A DNA stretch of 10,860 nt from Lentisphaeria bacterium (GTDB lineage Bacteria > Verrucomicrobiota > Lentisphaeria > Victivallales > JAUVCU01): assembly GCA_030590715.1 (NCBI GenBank), contig JAUVCU010000024.1, positions 1 to 10,860 on the forward strand. The letters are read 5' to 3'. Below are positions 1 to 6,736 of the stretch, piece by piece. Every line of letters starts with the position of its first letter. The stretch's first letter is position 1. Below the pieces are notes generated by a model that made no database searches, was not told the DNA's origin, and was given only the letters and a program-made list of their open reading frames with translations. The translations under genes were made by a program, and so were the position numbers.

Positions 1-300
1 CCGAAGCGTTACGAAGTTCGCGGATATTTCCACGCCACGAATAACTGATCAAAAGCTGTAGAAGTTCCACCGACGGTTCCTTCACCTCTTTTCTCATCTG
101 GTTATTATAGATATTTATAAAATGATTAAACAAAGCGGGAATATCACTTCTCGAATCACGCAAAGCCGGAAGGCGGATATTACGGCTCTTCACACGAATC
201 TGTAAAATAGATGCTATTTCCTGCTTATTCTAAAGCATTGTTGATTACAATTTCTTTACTACCGCAAACTTGTGGAATTTATTCCAAAAGTTCTGCCCGC
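1..300 (-). pseudogene. Remnant of a sigma-54-dependent transcriptional activator (AAA+ domain), partial at the left edge
   Basis: The minus-strand frame is open from the window edge to a TAG at 232-230. It reads IRVKSRNIRLPALRDSR, then SDIPALFNHF, then SWRGNIRELRNA. This is the second half of the NtrC-type AAA+ domain: the IRLPxLRxRxxDIP segment and the W-x-GN-x-REL-x-N sensor II motif. Upstream of the stop the frame changes. Positions about 233-300 read, in another frame and with a stop codon inside, a weak match to the preceding VGGSKEI segment (QVCGSKEI). The Walker A, GAFTGA and Walker B regions are not visible. I infer a gene broken by frameshifts and stops. The part beyond the left edge, normally the DNA-binding domain, cannot be judged. 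The limit at 300 is approximate. Confidence 0.6.
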
Positions 301-375
301 CGGCGAGGTATTCTGCAAGGAAATCAACCAGAACTCAAGCTGAATTCATATAAATAGCAAAGCGGTTTATGCTGA

Positions 376-693
376 ATCATAGCTTGTCTGTCGGGCGATA
401 GTTTTCTGCTCAAAAGCTTTACTGATTATTGTGAAGAACCAGGAAATACCACCGCAGATAGAGATGTGACAAATAATGACGAATATGATTTTCTTCTATC
501 AAAGTTAAGTCTCTTGAATGACCGGGAGCAAAATATCGTAAAACTTCGCTTCGGGCTAAGTGACGGATGCACTAAAACCCTACAGGAAATATCAGACGTT
601 TATTCTGTTACAAGAGAACGAGTTCGGCAGATTATTAGCAGAGCTCTTGAAAAACTCCGCTCTTTCTGCGGCTACAATGAATGTTTCAATTAA
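376..693 (+). pseudogene. C-terminal fragment of a sigma-70 family factor (region 4 only)
   Basis: The reading frame is open from 376, after a TGA at 373-375, to TAA at 691-693. The first plausible start is GTG at 466, giving 75 residues. The protein carries a complete sigma-70 region 4: LNDREQNIVKLRFGL (4.1), then TLQEISDVYSVTRERVRQI and RALEKLR (the helix-turn-helix of 4.2 that reads the -35 element). The RFGL and TRERVRQI signatures point to the RpoD/RpoS group rather than an ECF factor. Regions 1 to 3, including the -10-binding region 2, are missing. The 30 codons before GTG (GDSFLLKSFTDYCEEPG) look like the usual region 3/4 linker, so the gene was probably once longer. I see no clear Shine-Dalgarno site before GTG 466. 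Expression as a small region-4 protein is possible, but decay is the simpler reading. Confidence 0.6.
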
Positions 694-791
694 TATTCCC
701 TGCTCAAAATAAGAATAACTTCATTTTCTTTCACATTTTTTTAAAACAGGTGTAATCAAAGTAAAAACGGCAACGTATATTGTTATAGAAA

Positions 792-813
792 CATTATCCT
801 CCCCCGGATAATG
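792..813. repeat. Hairpin with TCCCCC loop (first of three in a row)
   Basis: CATTATCC (792-799) pairs with GGATAATG (806-813), a perfect 8-bp stem around the loop TCCCCC. The loop and its closing CC/GG pairs are identical to those of the terminator hairpin at 843-872. No T-run follows on either strand, so it is not a terminator by itself. Confidence 0.6.
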
Positions 814-819
814 ATTTAC

Positions 820-838
820 GTTATTCTTTAAGAATGAC
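820..838. repeat. Small hairpin between the two TCCCCC-loop hairpins
   Basis: GTTATTCT (820-827) pairs with AGAATGAC (831-838) around the loop TTA. This gives seven Watson-Crick pairs and one T-G pair, which reads as G-U in the RNA. With its neighbours it makes three hairpins within 81 bases. Confidence 0.4.
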
Positions 839-842
839 ACTC

Positions 843-882
843 ACCGCTATTACCTCCCCCGGTAATAGCGGTTCTTTTTTTT
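843..882 (+). terminator. Strong rho-independent terminator, plus strand
   Basis: ACCGCTATTACC (843-854) pairs perfectly with GGTAATAGCGGT (861-872) around the loop TCCCCC, and TTCTTTTTTTT follows. The T-run exists only in the plus direction. It would therefore end transcripts coming from the sigma-factor remnant or from an RNA started in 700-800. It runs to the last bases of the ligase gene on the other strand and may also stop antisense transcription into it. Confidence 0.85.
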
Positions 883-2284
883 ATATGCCTGCCGACGTAA
901 AATACGCCTGAATATTCAGGTAAAGCTTCATTGAAGATTTTTCCCCGAAGCCTCTAAGGCTTTCAATTTGACCGACTTCTATATTTTTAAGATCTATTAT
1001 ATTTTCCACATCAAATGACTCAACTATCTTCTTGATAGTCGACGGCCCCAGCCCTTTTATTTTCAGTAGTTTTGCTTCTGAAATTAAACGAGCGGCAATA
1101 GTACCTTTGCATTTTTCATTTATACAACAGATATTCACGCCTGATTCGACCACCGCCTTCCTGCAATCCGGGCACTTTCTAATCAAAGCACTTTTCCGTT
1201 TTGCCCCCCGCTTTATAGATTTGATATGAGGGATCGCATCCCCTGCTCTTTCGATAAGCAGCTTATCTCCGATATGTACATCATTTTTACGAATATAGTT
1301 TGCGCTATGTAATGAAGCTTTAGTTATATTAACCCCGCCAATTGAAACTTTTTCAAAAACAGCAGTTGGAGTTAATTTTGTTTTCCCGCATTTCCACACC
1401 ACATCCAGAAGAGTTGTTTCTGCACTTTTATTTTGAAATTTAAACGCTATCGCTGACCTTGGATGGTGATTTGTTGAGCCAAGAGACTCAGCATATTTAG
1501 AATCTGCAAGTTTTACAACAATGCCGTCTGTCGGGTAGTTTCGCTTTTTGATATTGCTCTTATATTTCTTCAACTGCTTTTCCAGAGAAGAGAAAGGAAC
1601 TGACAAGCTGTCAAAGGAGTATTCAATCAAGCTAAGACTAACACCTTTCATCAACTTGTGGTTAATTACTTTTGTGTTTGCGACCGCAGCTATAGCACTT
1701 CTTTGATTCGCATACGGTTTCAAACCGGCACTTTTCATATTCTCACACAGCTTATCAAATTCAGAGCCTGTGATTATCAGCTCTCCACGTATTCCTTTGG
1801 CATTATCAATCCTGCTCAGAATAGTAATATATGGAAACAAGTGAGAAATATTAACTCCGAATTCTCCTCCGCCCCTTGTCGATAAAATACCGTTGGAGTA
1901 ATCCACCGCACTTCCATCATATTTCGGCTGAATCAGCAGAGTTTCATCAGCAGACCTTACATATTTTTTTGCCCACTTATCGATATCAGAAAATGAATAT
2001 GCTTTTTGAAGTGATAACATAGGCCTTTCATGATAAACCTTACCGGCATCTGAATTTAGCACACTGTGGACTTTTCTTAAAAGAGAATGCTCCGGATGCA
2101 ACTCCGCAAGCTGCCGCTTAAGGGAATCATACTCAGCATCACTTATTTCAGGTTTATTTTTCGACCAATATAAATGATCATGATACTTTATTTGTTGTAC
2201 CAGACTTTTTTCCTGCTCACTAACAGCAAAAGCATCACTAAATACAGAGAACAGACTTATCCAAATAATAATAACAAGCTTCAC
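881..2284 (-). CDS. ligB: NAD+-dependent DNA ligase, LigB type, with signal peptide
   Basis: This 467-residue enzyme should seal nicks in duplex DNA through a lysyl-AMP intermediate made from NAD+. The N-terminal Ia region (about 29-65, with HDHLYW and ISDAEYDSL) is the NAD+-binding part. The nucleotidyltransferase core has motif I KYDG with AMP-accepting Lys121, RGGGEFG (137-143), RGELI (166-170), motif IV DGIVVK (253-258) and motif V AIAFKF (278-283). An OB fold (about 290-358), a four-cysteine zinc site (Cys371, Cys374, Cys386 or 387, Cys392) and helix-hairpin-helix elements (about 402-455) follow. The BRCT domain of LigA is absent. Residues 1-20 look like a signal peptide ending in AFA, as I recall for E. 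coli LigB; a DNA ligase outside the cytoplasm would be odd. Translation starts at GTG 2284, six bases after GGGAGG, a very strong Shine-Dalgarno site. This is probably an accessory ligase beside a chromosomal LigA outside the window. Confidence 0.9.
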   Translation of the reverse strand: MKLVIIIWISLFSVFSDAFAVSEQEKSLVQQIKYHDHLYWSKNKPEISDAEYDSLKRQLAELHPEHSLLRKVHSVLNSDAGKVYHERPMLSLQKAYSFSDIDKWAKKYVRSADETLLIQPKYDGSAVDYSNGILSTRGGGEFGVNISHLFPYITILSRIDNAKGIRGELIITGSEFDKLCENMKSAGLKPYANQRSAIAAVANTKVINHKLMKGVSLSLIEYSFDSLSVPFSSLEKQLKKYKSNIKKRNYPTDGIVVKLADSKYAESLGSTNHHPRSAIAFKFQNKSAETTLLDVVWKCGKTKLTPTAVFEKVSIGGVNITKASLHSANYIRKNDVHIGDKLLIERAGDAIPHIKSIKRGAKRKSALIRKCPDCRKAVVESGVNICCINEKCKGTIAARLISEAKLLKIKGLGPSTIKKIVESFDVENIIDLKNIEVGQIESLRGFGEKSSMKLYLNIQAYFTSAGI

Positions 2285-2296
2285 GCACCACCTCCC
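2285..2296 (-). promoter_or_regulatory. Strong Shine-Dalgarno site that fixes the GTG start of ligB
   Basis: On the minus strand GGGAGG (2296-2291) is followed by a six-base spacer and then GTG at 2284-2282. This decides the start codon and supports the annotated signal peptide as part of the protein. Confidence 0.75.
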
Positions 2297-2315
2297 TTTT
2301 TTGGTTGATGATGAG

Positions 2316-2344
2316 ATTATAAAAAATTTATTTTAATTTGTAAA
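2316..2344 (-). promoter_or_regulatory. Sigma-70 promoter of ligB
   Basis: On the minus strand TTTACA (2344-2339) and a perfect TATAAT (2321-2316) are separated by exactly 17 bases. Transcription would begin near 2309, leaving a leader of about 25 bases that holds the strong ribosome-binding site. This is the best housekeeping promoter in the window. Confidence 0.75.
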
Positions 2345-2504
2345 CCACCAACACCGTAGTTTTACAAAATATGATAAATAAATATCCTAGTCGTGTTACA
2401 ACTGCTAAAACAATTAATAGAGTTTGGATGGTTTTGGAACTATTGATTTTTCCTATTATTAAACAAACTTACACACAAGTTTTCAGTCAATGACTGGATC
2501 CGCA

Positions 2505-2538
2505 TTTACTAGAAAATTCAAAAGCCCATAATATGGGC
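2505..2538 (+). promoter_or_regulatory. Possible kinase promoter overlapped by a palindrome
   Basis: TTTACT (2505-2510) and CATAAT (2527-2532) have a 16-base spacer and could serve as -35 and -10. The -10 lies inside GCCCATAATATGGGC (2524-2538), a 7-bp inverted repeat around one base, which could be an operator or a short hairpin in the leader. GAGG (2541-2544) lies nine bases before the ATG at 2554 and is the likely ribosome-binding site. The rest of the 2285-2553 gap shows nothing I recognise. Confidence 0.35.
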
Positions 2539-2553
2539 ATGAGGCTATAAGAC

Positions 2554-5271
2554 ATGGCTAAATACAATGTAAAAAAAGTTCTTAAGAAAGTAACGAACTT
2601 TGAAGGTGACGGCAGAATCATTCATGGAAACATGACTGACATCTCCTATAATTTAGGCGAGACAGACGGCACTACTCTGGTTATGGTCCGCGATAAAATT
2701 GAGATAGATCTGGAGTCGGAACTGACGGTAAAACCGAAGAGTAAATACAAATTCCACAGGTCAATCGGCCGCGGTGGGATGAAGCAGATCATCGAAGCTA
2801 TCGACACAGATACTTCGCGACATATTGCTGTTGCCGAACTGATCGACACCAGTAAGCAGGAGATGCATGCCCGCTTCATCCGCGAAGCTAAAATCACGGC
2901 CAATCTCGAGCATCCGAATATTGTTCCGATCCATGATATCGGAGTTAATGAGGATGGTGTTCCTTACTTTACAATGAAATTCCTGAAAGGAGAGACTCTG
3001 GCGTCGATCCTAAGCAAACTTAAGGCTGGCGATCCTGAATATGTGGATAAATGGACTCTAACCAGGCTTCTGATGGCTTTCCGTAAGATCTGTAATGCGA
3101 CGGGTTTTGCCCACACAAAAAATGTAGTACACCTCGATCTTACTCCAGAGAACGTACAGGTCGGGCGATTCGGAGAAGTACTGGTACTCGACTGGGGACT
3201 TGCGAATATCCTCAATGACGACGGTAGTGTAAGCGATGACCTGACTTCAACCGAATACGATATTGGTGACTACAGAACAGACATTACGACACTAACTCTT
3301 GACGGAGATATCAAAGGAACTCCAGGTTATATGGCTCCGGAACAGGCCGCAGGAAAAAATAATGAAAGGGACCAGCGTACCGATATCTATGCTCTTGGAG
3401 CAATTCTGTATGCGATCCTGACATACGAGCCACCGGTTAGAGTATCACATGTTGAAAAAATGCTGGAAGATACCATCGAAGGTAGGATTAATCCTATCCG
3501 CAAAACTCTTGTAAGACACCACATCCCTAGTTCACTGGTTGCGGTAACGCTAAGGGCGATGCGCGTTGATCCAAGTAGGCGCTACCAGTCTGTCAGGGAA
3601 ATGCGTTCCGAAATTGACTCATTCATCAGTGGTTTTTCAACAAAAGCCGAGAATGCAAGTTTGCTTACGGAAACGCTACTGATGATTAAACGCCACCGAC
3701 TGGTTTCTATCATGGCCGTAATTATCTTTTTTATGCTGATTTTCTTCGGTTCTAAACTGCAGGAGGAAAAAAGGCTGCAGCGCGGTGGATGGAAACAGGT
3801 TTATAGAGAAGACTACACGTCGGTTAATACCGACTTAAGCTTTCTCTCTTTTAAAGACCAGTTCAACTACCAAATAGTCCCCGACTGGAAGGCTGATTCG
3901 AAAGGGGTTTATTCTCCAACAGGAAATAGCTGGATGTGGCTCGAGAATGTCAATATTTCCGGTGATGTAAGAGTCGAATTGAAAGTTAAAACAGAAGGAC
4001 CCTCTGACGCAATTCAGATAGCTCTTAACAGCTTAAATAATAAAGTTAGCAGAAGATGGGACAAACCTCAAGGGTATACGTTCCAGTTCGGAGGCTTCAA
4101 CAGTACCCAGAATGTACTTTATAAAGGTAATGTGATCCTGAAAACAGATATGACGCAGGCGTCGCTTCCTCCACTGGATGATGACCAATACCACACCCTT
4201 GCTTTCACCCGGGAAGGATCCGAGCTGATGTTCAGTGTTGACGATCAGGAAAAAATCAGGGTAAGCGATATGTTCGCCTCAACCGGTAAAAACTATAACC
4301 GCATCGGCGTAAGATCTTTCTCCAATAAAATAAAAATAGCTTCGGTAAGCGTCAAGCGTTTGACTCTGCCGGAAAAAGCCAGTCCGCTTATCGCCGGGGA
4401 TGTGCTGGTTGAAAACAGTCACTTCAAGGATGCGGTCGATAAATACATGACCATTGCTGAAAACTTTGAGAGCTCAATTGTAGGAGAAAAAGCACTCGCA
4501 AAAGCATATATCACAGCTGCGACAATGATGCAGGGAGACCAGAGTGACCTCCTTGATGAAATCAAATTCTTTATTGACTGCAACTTCCCAAAGTTTACGT
4601 ATACTGAAGAAATACTTGAAGTTGATGCCCTACTGGCGTGGAAAAAGGTCGATTATGAAAAGACATTTTCTACAATTGATAAACTGTTTAAGCTCAATTC
4701 AAATTCTATGATTATGCAGAAGATCACCGAGATGGGTCACTTTCACCTGCCGCCCGAAGTTGGACCTGAGTTTCTTAAACGCATCGCTCGATCAAATAAT
4801 ACTACTCATCTTAATATTTCCAACTTCATGCTCAACGACTTGACACCGATAAAGGGGATGAACCTTACGATGCTCGACTGCAGCCTTAATAACCTTACAG
4901 GATTGTCTCCTTTAAAAGGGATGCACCTTAAGCGCTTGGACTGTAGCTCAAATAAGATCACGAGTCTTGACTTCATCAAAGATGTTACCGTTCAGGAACT
5001 TGATTGTTCATTCAACTTAATAAAAGAAGTACAACCATTGAAAAACAGTTCATTGAGAAGCATTAACCTGAATGGAAATAATATTGAAGATATACATTAT
5101 CTGTTAGAAGCAGGATCTCTTGAGAAAGTTATTATCCCTGTAGAGACTAAGGATATTGAAGTACTGAAGGACTCCAAGTCGATAAAGTATCTGTCTGACA
5201 GTAAGCACGATCTGGAGCTTGATGAAAGCAGATTCTTATTCTGGCAAAAGATTGAGAATTCCGGGATTTAA
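2554..5271 (+). CDS. Receptor-like Ser/Thr protein kinase with WNK-like lysine placement, lectin-like domain and leucine-rich repeats
   Basis: This 905-residue protein has a cytoplasmic kinase domain (about 66-360), one membrane helix (about 382-400, preceded by KRHR) and a long region predicted outside the membrane. Visible kinase features are the loop GRGGMK (72-77), Glu111 of helix C, the catalytic loop HLDLTPEN (193-200, Asp195 and Asn200), DWG (213-215), GTPGYMAPEQ (255-264) and DQRTDIYALG (273-282). The usual strand-3 lysine is Ala94 (AVAEL), while Lys77 occupies the last glycine of the loop, as in eukaryotic WNK kinases. HRD is HLD and the catalytic-loop Lys is Thr. Residues about 413-605 are beta-rich and resemble a lectin/glucanase-like (DUF1080-type) sandwich; 610-720 is helical and TPR-like; 750-855 has leucine-rich repeats with LDCS. 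I infer a surface sensor coupled to a kinase; the ligand and substrates are unknown. The gene stands alone, divergent from ligB. An inactive pseudokinase remains possible. Confidence 0.85.
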   Translation: MAKYNVKKVLKKVTNFEGDGRIIHGNMTDISYNLGETDGTTLVMVRDKIEIDLESELTVKPKSKYKFHRSIGRGGMKQIIEAIDTDTSRHIAVAELIDTSKQEMHARFIREAKITANLEHPNIVPIHDIGVNEDGVPYFTMKFLKGETLASILSKLKAGDPEYVDKWTLTRLLMAFRKICNATGFAHTKNVVHLDLTPENVQVGRFGEVLVLDWGLANILNDDGSVSDDLTSTEYDIGDYRTDITTLTLDGDIKGTPGYMAPEQAAGKNNERDQRTDIYALGAILYAILTYEPPVRVSHVEKMLEDTIEGRINPIRKTLVRHHIPSSLVAVTLRAMRVDPSRRYQSVREMRSEIDSFISGFSTKAENASLLTETLLMIKRHRLVSIMAVIIFFMLIFFGSKLQEEKRLQRGGWKQVYREDYTSVNTDLSFLSFKDQFNYQIVPDWKADSKGVYSPTGNSWMWLENVNISGDVRVELKVKTEGPSDAIQIALNSLNNKVSRRWDKPQGYTFQFGGFNSTQNVLYKGNVILKTDMTQASLPPLDDDQYHTLAFTREGSELMFSVDDQEKIRVSDMFASTGKNYNRIGVRSFSNKIKIASVSVKRLTLPEKASPLIAGDVLVENSHFKDAVDKYMTIAENFESSIVGEKALAKAYITAATMMQGDQSDLLDEIKFFIDCNFPKFTYTEEILEVDALLAWKKVDYEKTFSTIDKLFKLNSNSMIMQKITEMGHFHLPPEVGPEFLKRIARSNNTTHLNISNFMLNDLTPIKGMNLTMLDCSLNNLTGLSPLKGMHLKRLDCSSNKITSLDFIKDVTVQELDCSFNLIKEVQPLKNSSLRSINLNGNNIEDIHYLLEAGSLEKVIIPVETKDIEVLKDSKSIKYLSDSKHDLELDESRFLFWQKIENSGI

Positions 5272-5287
5272 GGCACTCGCCTTAAAC

Positions 5288-5329
5288 AAAAAAGCCATAC
5301 TGATCAAATTGATCCGTATGGCTTTTTTT
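5288..5329. terminator. Bidirectional rho-independent terminator
   Basis: GCCATAC (5294-5300) pairs with GTATGGC (5316-5322). After one mismatch, GATCA (5302-5306) pairs with TGATC (5310-5314) around the loop AAT. Six A flank it on the left and seven T on the right, so it works for the kinase on the plus strand and for the dehydrogenase on the minus strand, which both end here. Confidence 0.9.
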
Positions 5330-5344
5330 ATTTAAAACGGCAGT

Positions 5345-6094
5345 TTAAATGCCCCACTTTTTAATATTGATATTGTCGTAGACCGGTCCAAGAAGCTTAA
5401 CAACCGGAGCAACAAACTCATACCAGAACGGATACGTGATCTGCCGCTTTCTTTTTTTGTATGCCTTAAAAACTTTATCAGCCAGTTTTTTAGGACAGCC
5501 GCCCCCTGGTGAACTTGGAGGATTTAATCCACCGAAGCTTCTAGACGAAAAGCCGGTATTTATGCGTCCGACAATTAAGTTAAGTACACCAACTCCATAT
5601 TTTTTTACTTCTGCCCGCAGAGAATGAGAAAACATGTATACAGCTGATTTTGTAGCGCAATACGACCCCATACATGGAACATAAATTTTGGCAGCAACAG
5701 AGGAAGTATTGATTACTGTCCCTTTCGTCTCCTTAAGAAACGGAAGAAATAGTTTTGTCATATCTACAACAGCAAAAAAATTCAGTTCGAATTCTCTACG
5801 CAACGCTTCTTCATCAATATTTTCCCACGTGTCATAAAGTCCAACTCCGGCATTATTAACCAAAACGTCGCATCGCCCGAACTTTTCAGCGACATCTTTG
5901 AAAACAGACTCGCGTTCTTCCTTGTTCGTAAGGTCAGCTTTGCTCCAAAGATCCACCTCAACTTCCGGTTCACTTCTGGATACACCGACTACCAAAAAAC
6001 CTTCATTTTTAAATTTTGCGGCAATTGATTCTCCGATACCGCTGGAAGCTCCAGTTACCACTACAACCTTACGATCCATATTATCTTTTCCCAT
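5345..6094 (-). CDS. Short-chain dehydrogenase/reductase (SDR), classical type
   Basis: This 249-residue NAD(P)-dependent oxidoreductase has a Rossmann fold. It shows the cofactor motif TGASSGIG (14-21), NNAG (80-83), the catalytic serine region NTSSVAA (129-135) and the YxxxK pair Tyr145 and Lys149 (SYCATK). VGRINTGF (175-182) follows in the usual cofactor-contact position. The length is normal for a classical SDR. The basic C-terminal part (KAYKKRKRQITYPFW) resembles SDRs that act at membranes or on lipids, but the substrate cannot be read from sequence. The first ATG (6094) begins four bases after the T-run of the cheX terminator and has no Shine-Dalgarno site. The second, ATG 6079 (MDRKVVVVTG), follows GGGA and starts closer to the fold, so it may be the real start. 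The gene's own promoter is not evident. Confidence 0.9.
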   Translation of the reverse strand: MGKDNMDRKVVVVTGASSGIGESIAAKFKNEGFLVVGVSRSEPEVEVDLWSKADLTNKEERESVFKDVAEKFGRCDVLVNNAGVGLYDTWENIDEEALRREFELNFFAVVDMTKLFLPFLKETKGTVINTSSVAAKIYVPCMGSYCATKSAVYMFSHSLRAEVKKYGVGVLNLIVGRINTGFSSRSFGGLNPPSSPGGGCPKKLADKVFKAYKKRKRQITYPFWYEFVAPVVKLLGPVYDNINIKKWGI

Positions 6095-6098
6095 ACAT

Positions 6099-6127
6099 AA
6101 AAAAAGACTCTCTTAATGCTAAGAGAG
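6099..6127 (-). terminator. Rho-independent terminator of cheX, just before the SDR gene
   Basis: Read on the minus strand, CTCTCTTA pairs perfectly with TAAGAGAG (8 bp, loop GCAT), followed by T-C and then seven T (6105-6099). It lies downstream of the phosphatase gene and ends four bases before the first possible start codon of the dehydrogenase. Confidence 0.85.
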
Positions 6128-6150
6128 CCGGATTAACAAGCATTGACTGA

Positions 6151-6627
6151 TTAGCCACTCACTATTTCCATTGAAATACCAAGCTTGAAAGGTCCAAGGT
6201 CAGGAATAAACATCGGAATCATAACAAATGGGTTTCCGGCTTTTGCAAAAAATTTGGTGTTAGTCCCAACCAGCACAGTAGGCAAAGCCAAATCGATTCT
6301 CAGTTCTGCGATTTTCGCATCAGCCGCTCCGGCCAAAATATTAACAATTTCGCCGAAACCATCCATTAGATCACAATTGATCACCTCAAGGTCTTCCATC
6401 AAAAACTTACTTACTATTTTTTGACCCACATCAAGAGGTGCGGCCATTAAAACAGCTCCACGTACACTACCCGACAGCCCTACGATTGCAAGCAGATCAT
6501 CACTCTCGACAATTTCACCGTCTGCCATAGACATCTCGCCACATCTTTTAAACTCCAATCCGCACATAGATTTTAGAGTTTCAAGTGTTGCTTCAATAAA
6601 AAAGTTAACGTGCTTCGCCTGCATCAT
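6151..6627 (-). CDS. cheX: CheX-family chemotaxis phosphatase (CheY-P hydrolysis)
   Basis: This 158-residue cytoplasmic protein belongs to the CheC/CheX/FliY phosphatase family, which dephosphorylates the response regulator CheY-P to reset the chemotaxis signal. Its active-site helix is visible as DGFGEIVNILAGAA (89-102), containing the E-x-x-N signature with Glu93 and Asn96. The preceding beta region GLSGSVRGAVLMAAP (50-64) and the later LALPTVLVG (113-121) fit the fold. There is one E-x-x-N motif, as in CheX, where CheC has two. The length is typical. No other chemotaxis gene adjoins it, so it is an orphan here. The only possible partner in the window is the protein at 8691-10173, whose repeats resemble CheY-binding peptides. 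The start at 6627 (ATG ATG) has no strong ribosome-binding site. Confidence 0.85.
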   Translation of the reverse strand: MMQAKHVNFFIEATLETLKSMCGLEFKRCGEMSMADGEIVESDDLLAIVGLSGSVRGAVLMAAPLDVGQKIVSKFLMEDLEVINCDLMDGFGEIVNILAGAADAKIAELRIDLALPTVLVGTNTKFFAKAGNPFVMIPMFIPDLGPFKLGISMEIVSG

Positions 6628-6676
6628 ATCTATTACCCCATACTTTAAAAGTCTGATAAATCATCTCTAATCACAA

Positions 6677-6705
6677 ATTATAATATGAGACTTCTTCATA
6701 AACAA
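6677..6705 (-). promoter_or_regulatory. Probable promoter of cheX
   Basis: On the minus strand TATAAT (6682-6677) lies 17 bases after TTGTTT (6705-6700). The -10 is perfect and the -35 matches only at TTG. It sits in the 109-base gap after recN, where I see no convincing terminator, so cheX may also receive readthrough from recN. Confidence 0.5.
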
Positions 6706-6736
6706 CAGAGCCATTGTTCTGCAGTGAAAAGGGGTA

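Noticed and set aside
792..872. CsrA-sponge RNA on the minus strand
   Set aside because: Only two GGA-bearing loops are present, the loop context (CCGGGGGAGG) departs from the usual ANGGA, and the only terminator T-run is on the plus strand.
2764..3198. Kinase domain as a plain dead pseudokinase, because the strand-3 lysine is missing
   Set aside because: Asp195, Asn200, the DWG aspartate and helix-C Glu111 are all present, and Lys77 in the glycine loop offers a WNK-type substitute. Inactivity is possible but is not the best first reading.
6690..6736. Terminator after recN
   Set aside because: Only a 5-bp AACAA/TTGTT helix with an 8-base loop is present and no proper T-run follows.
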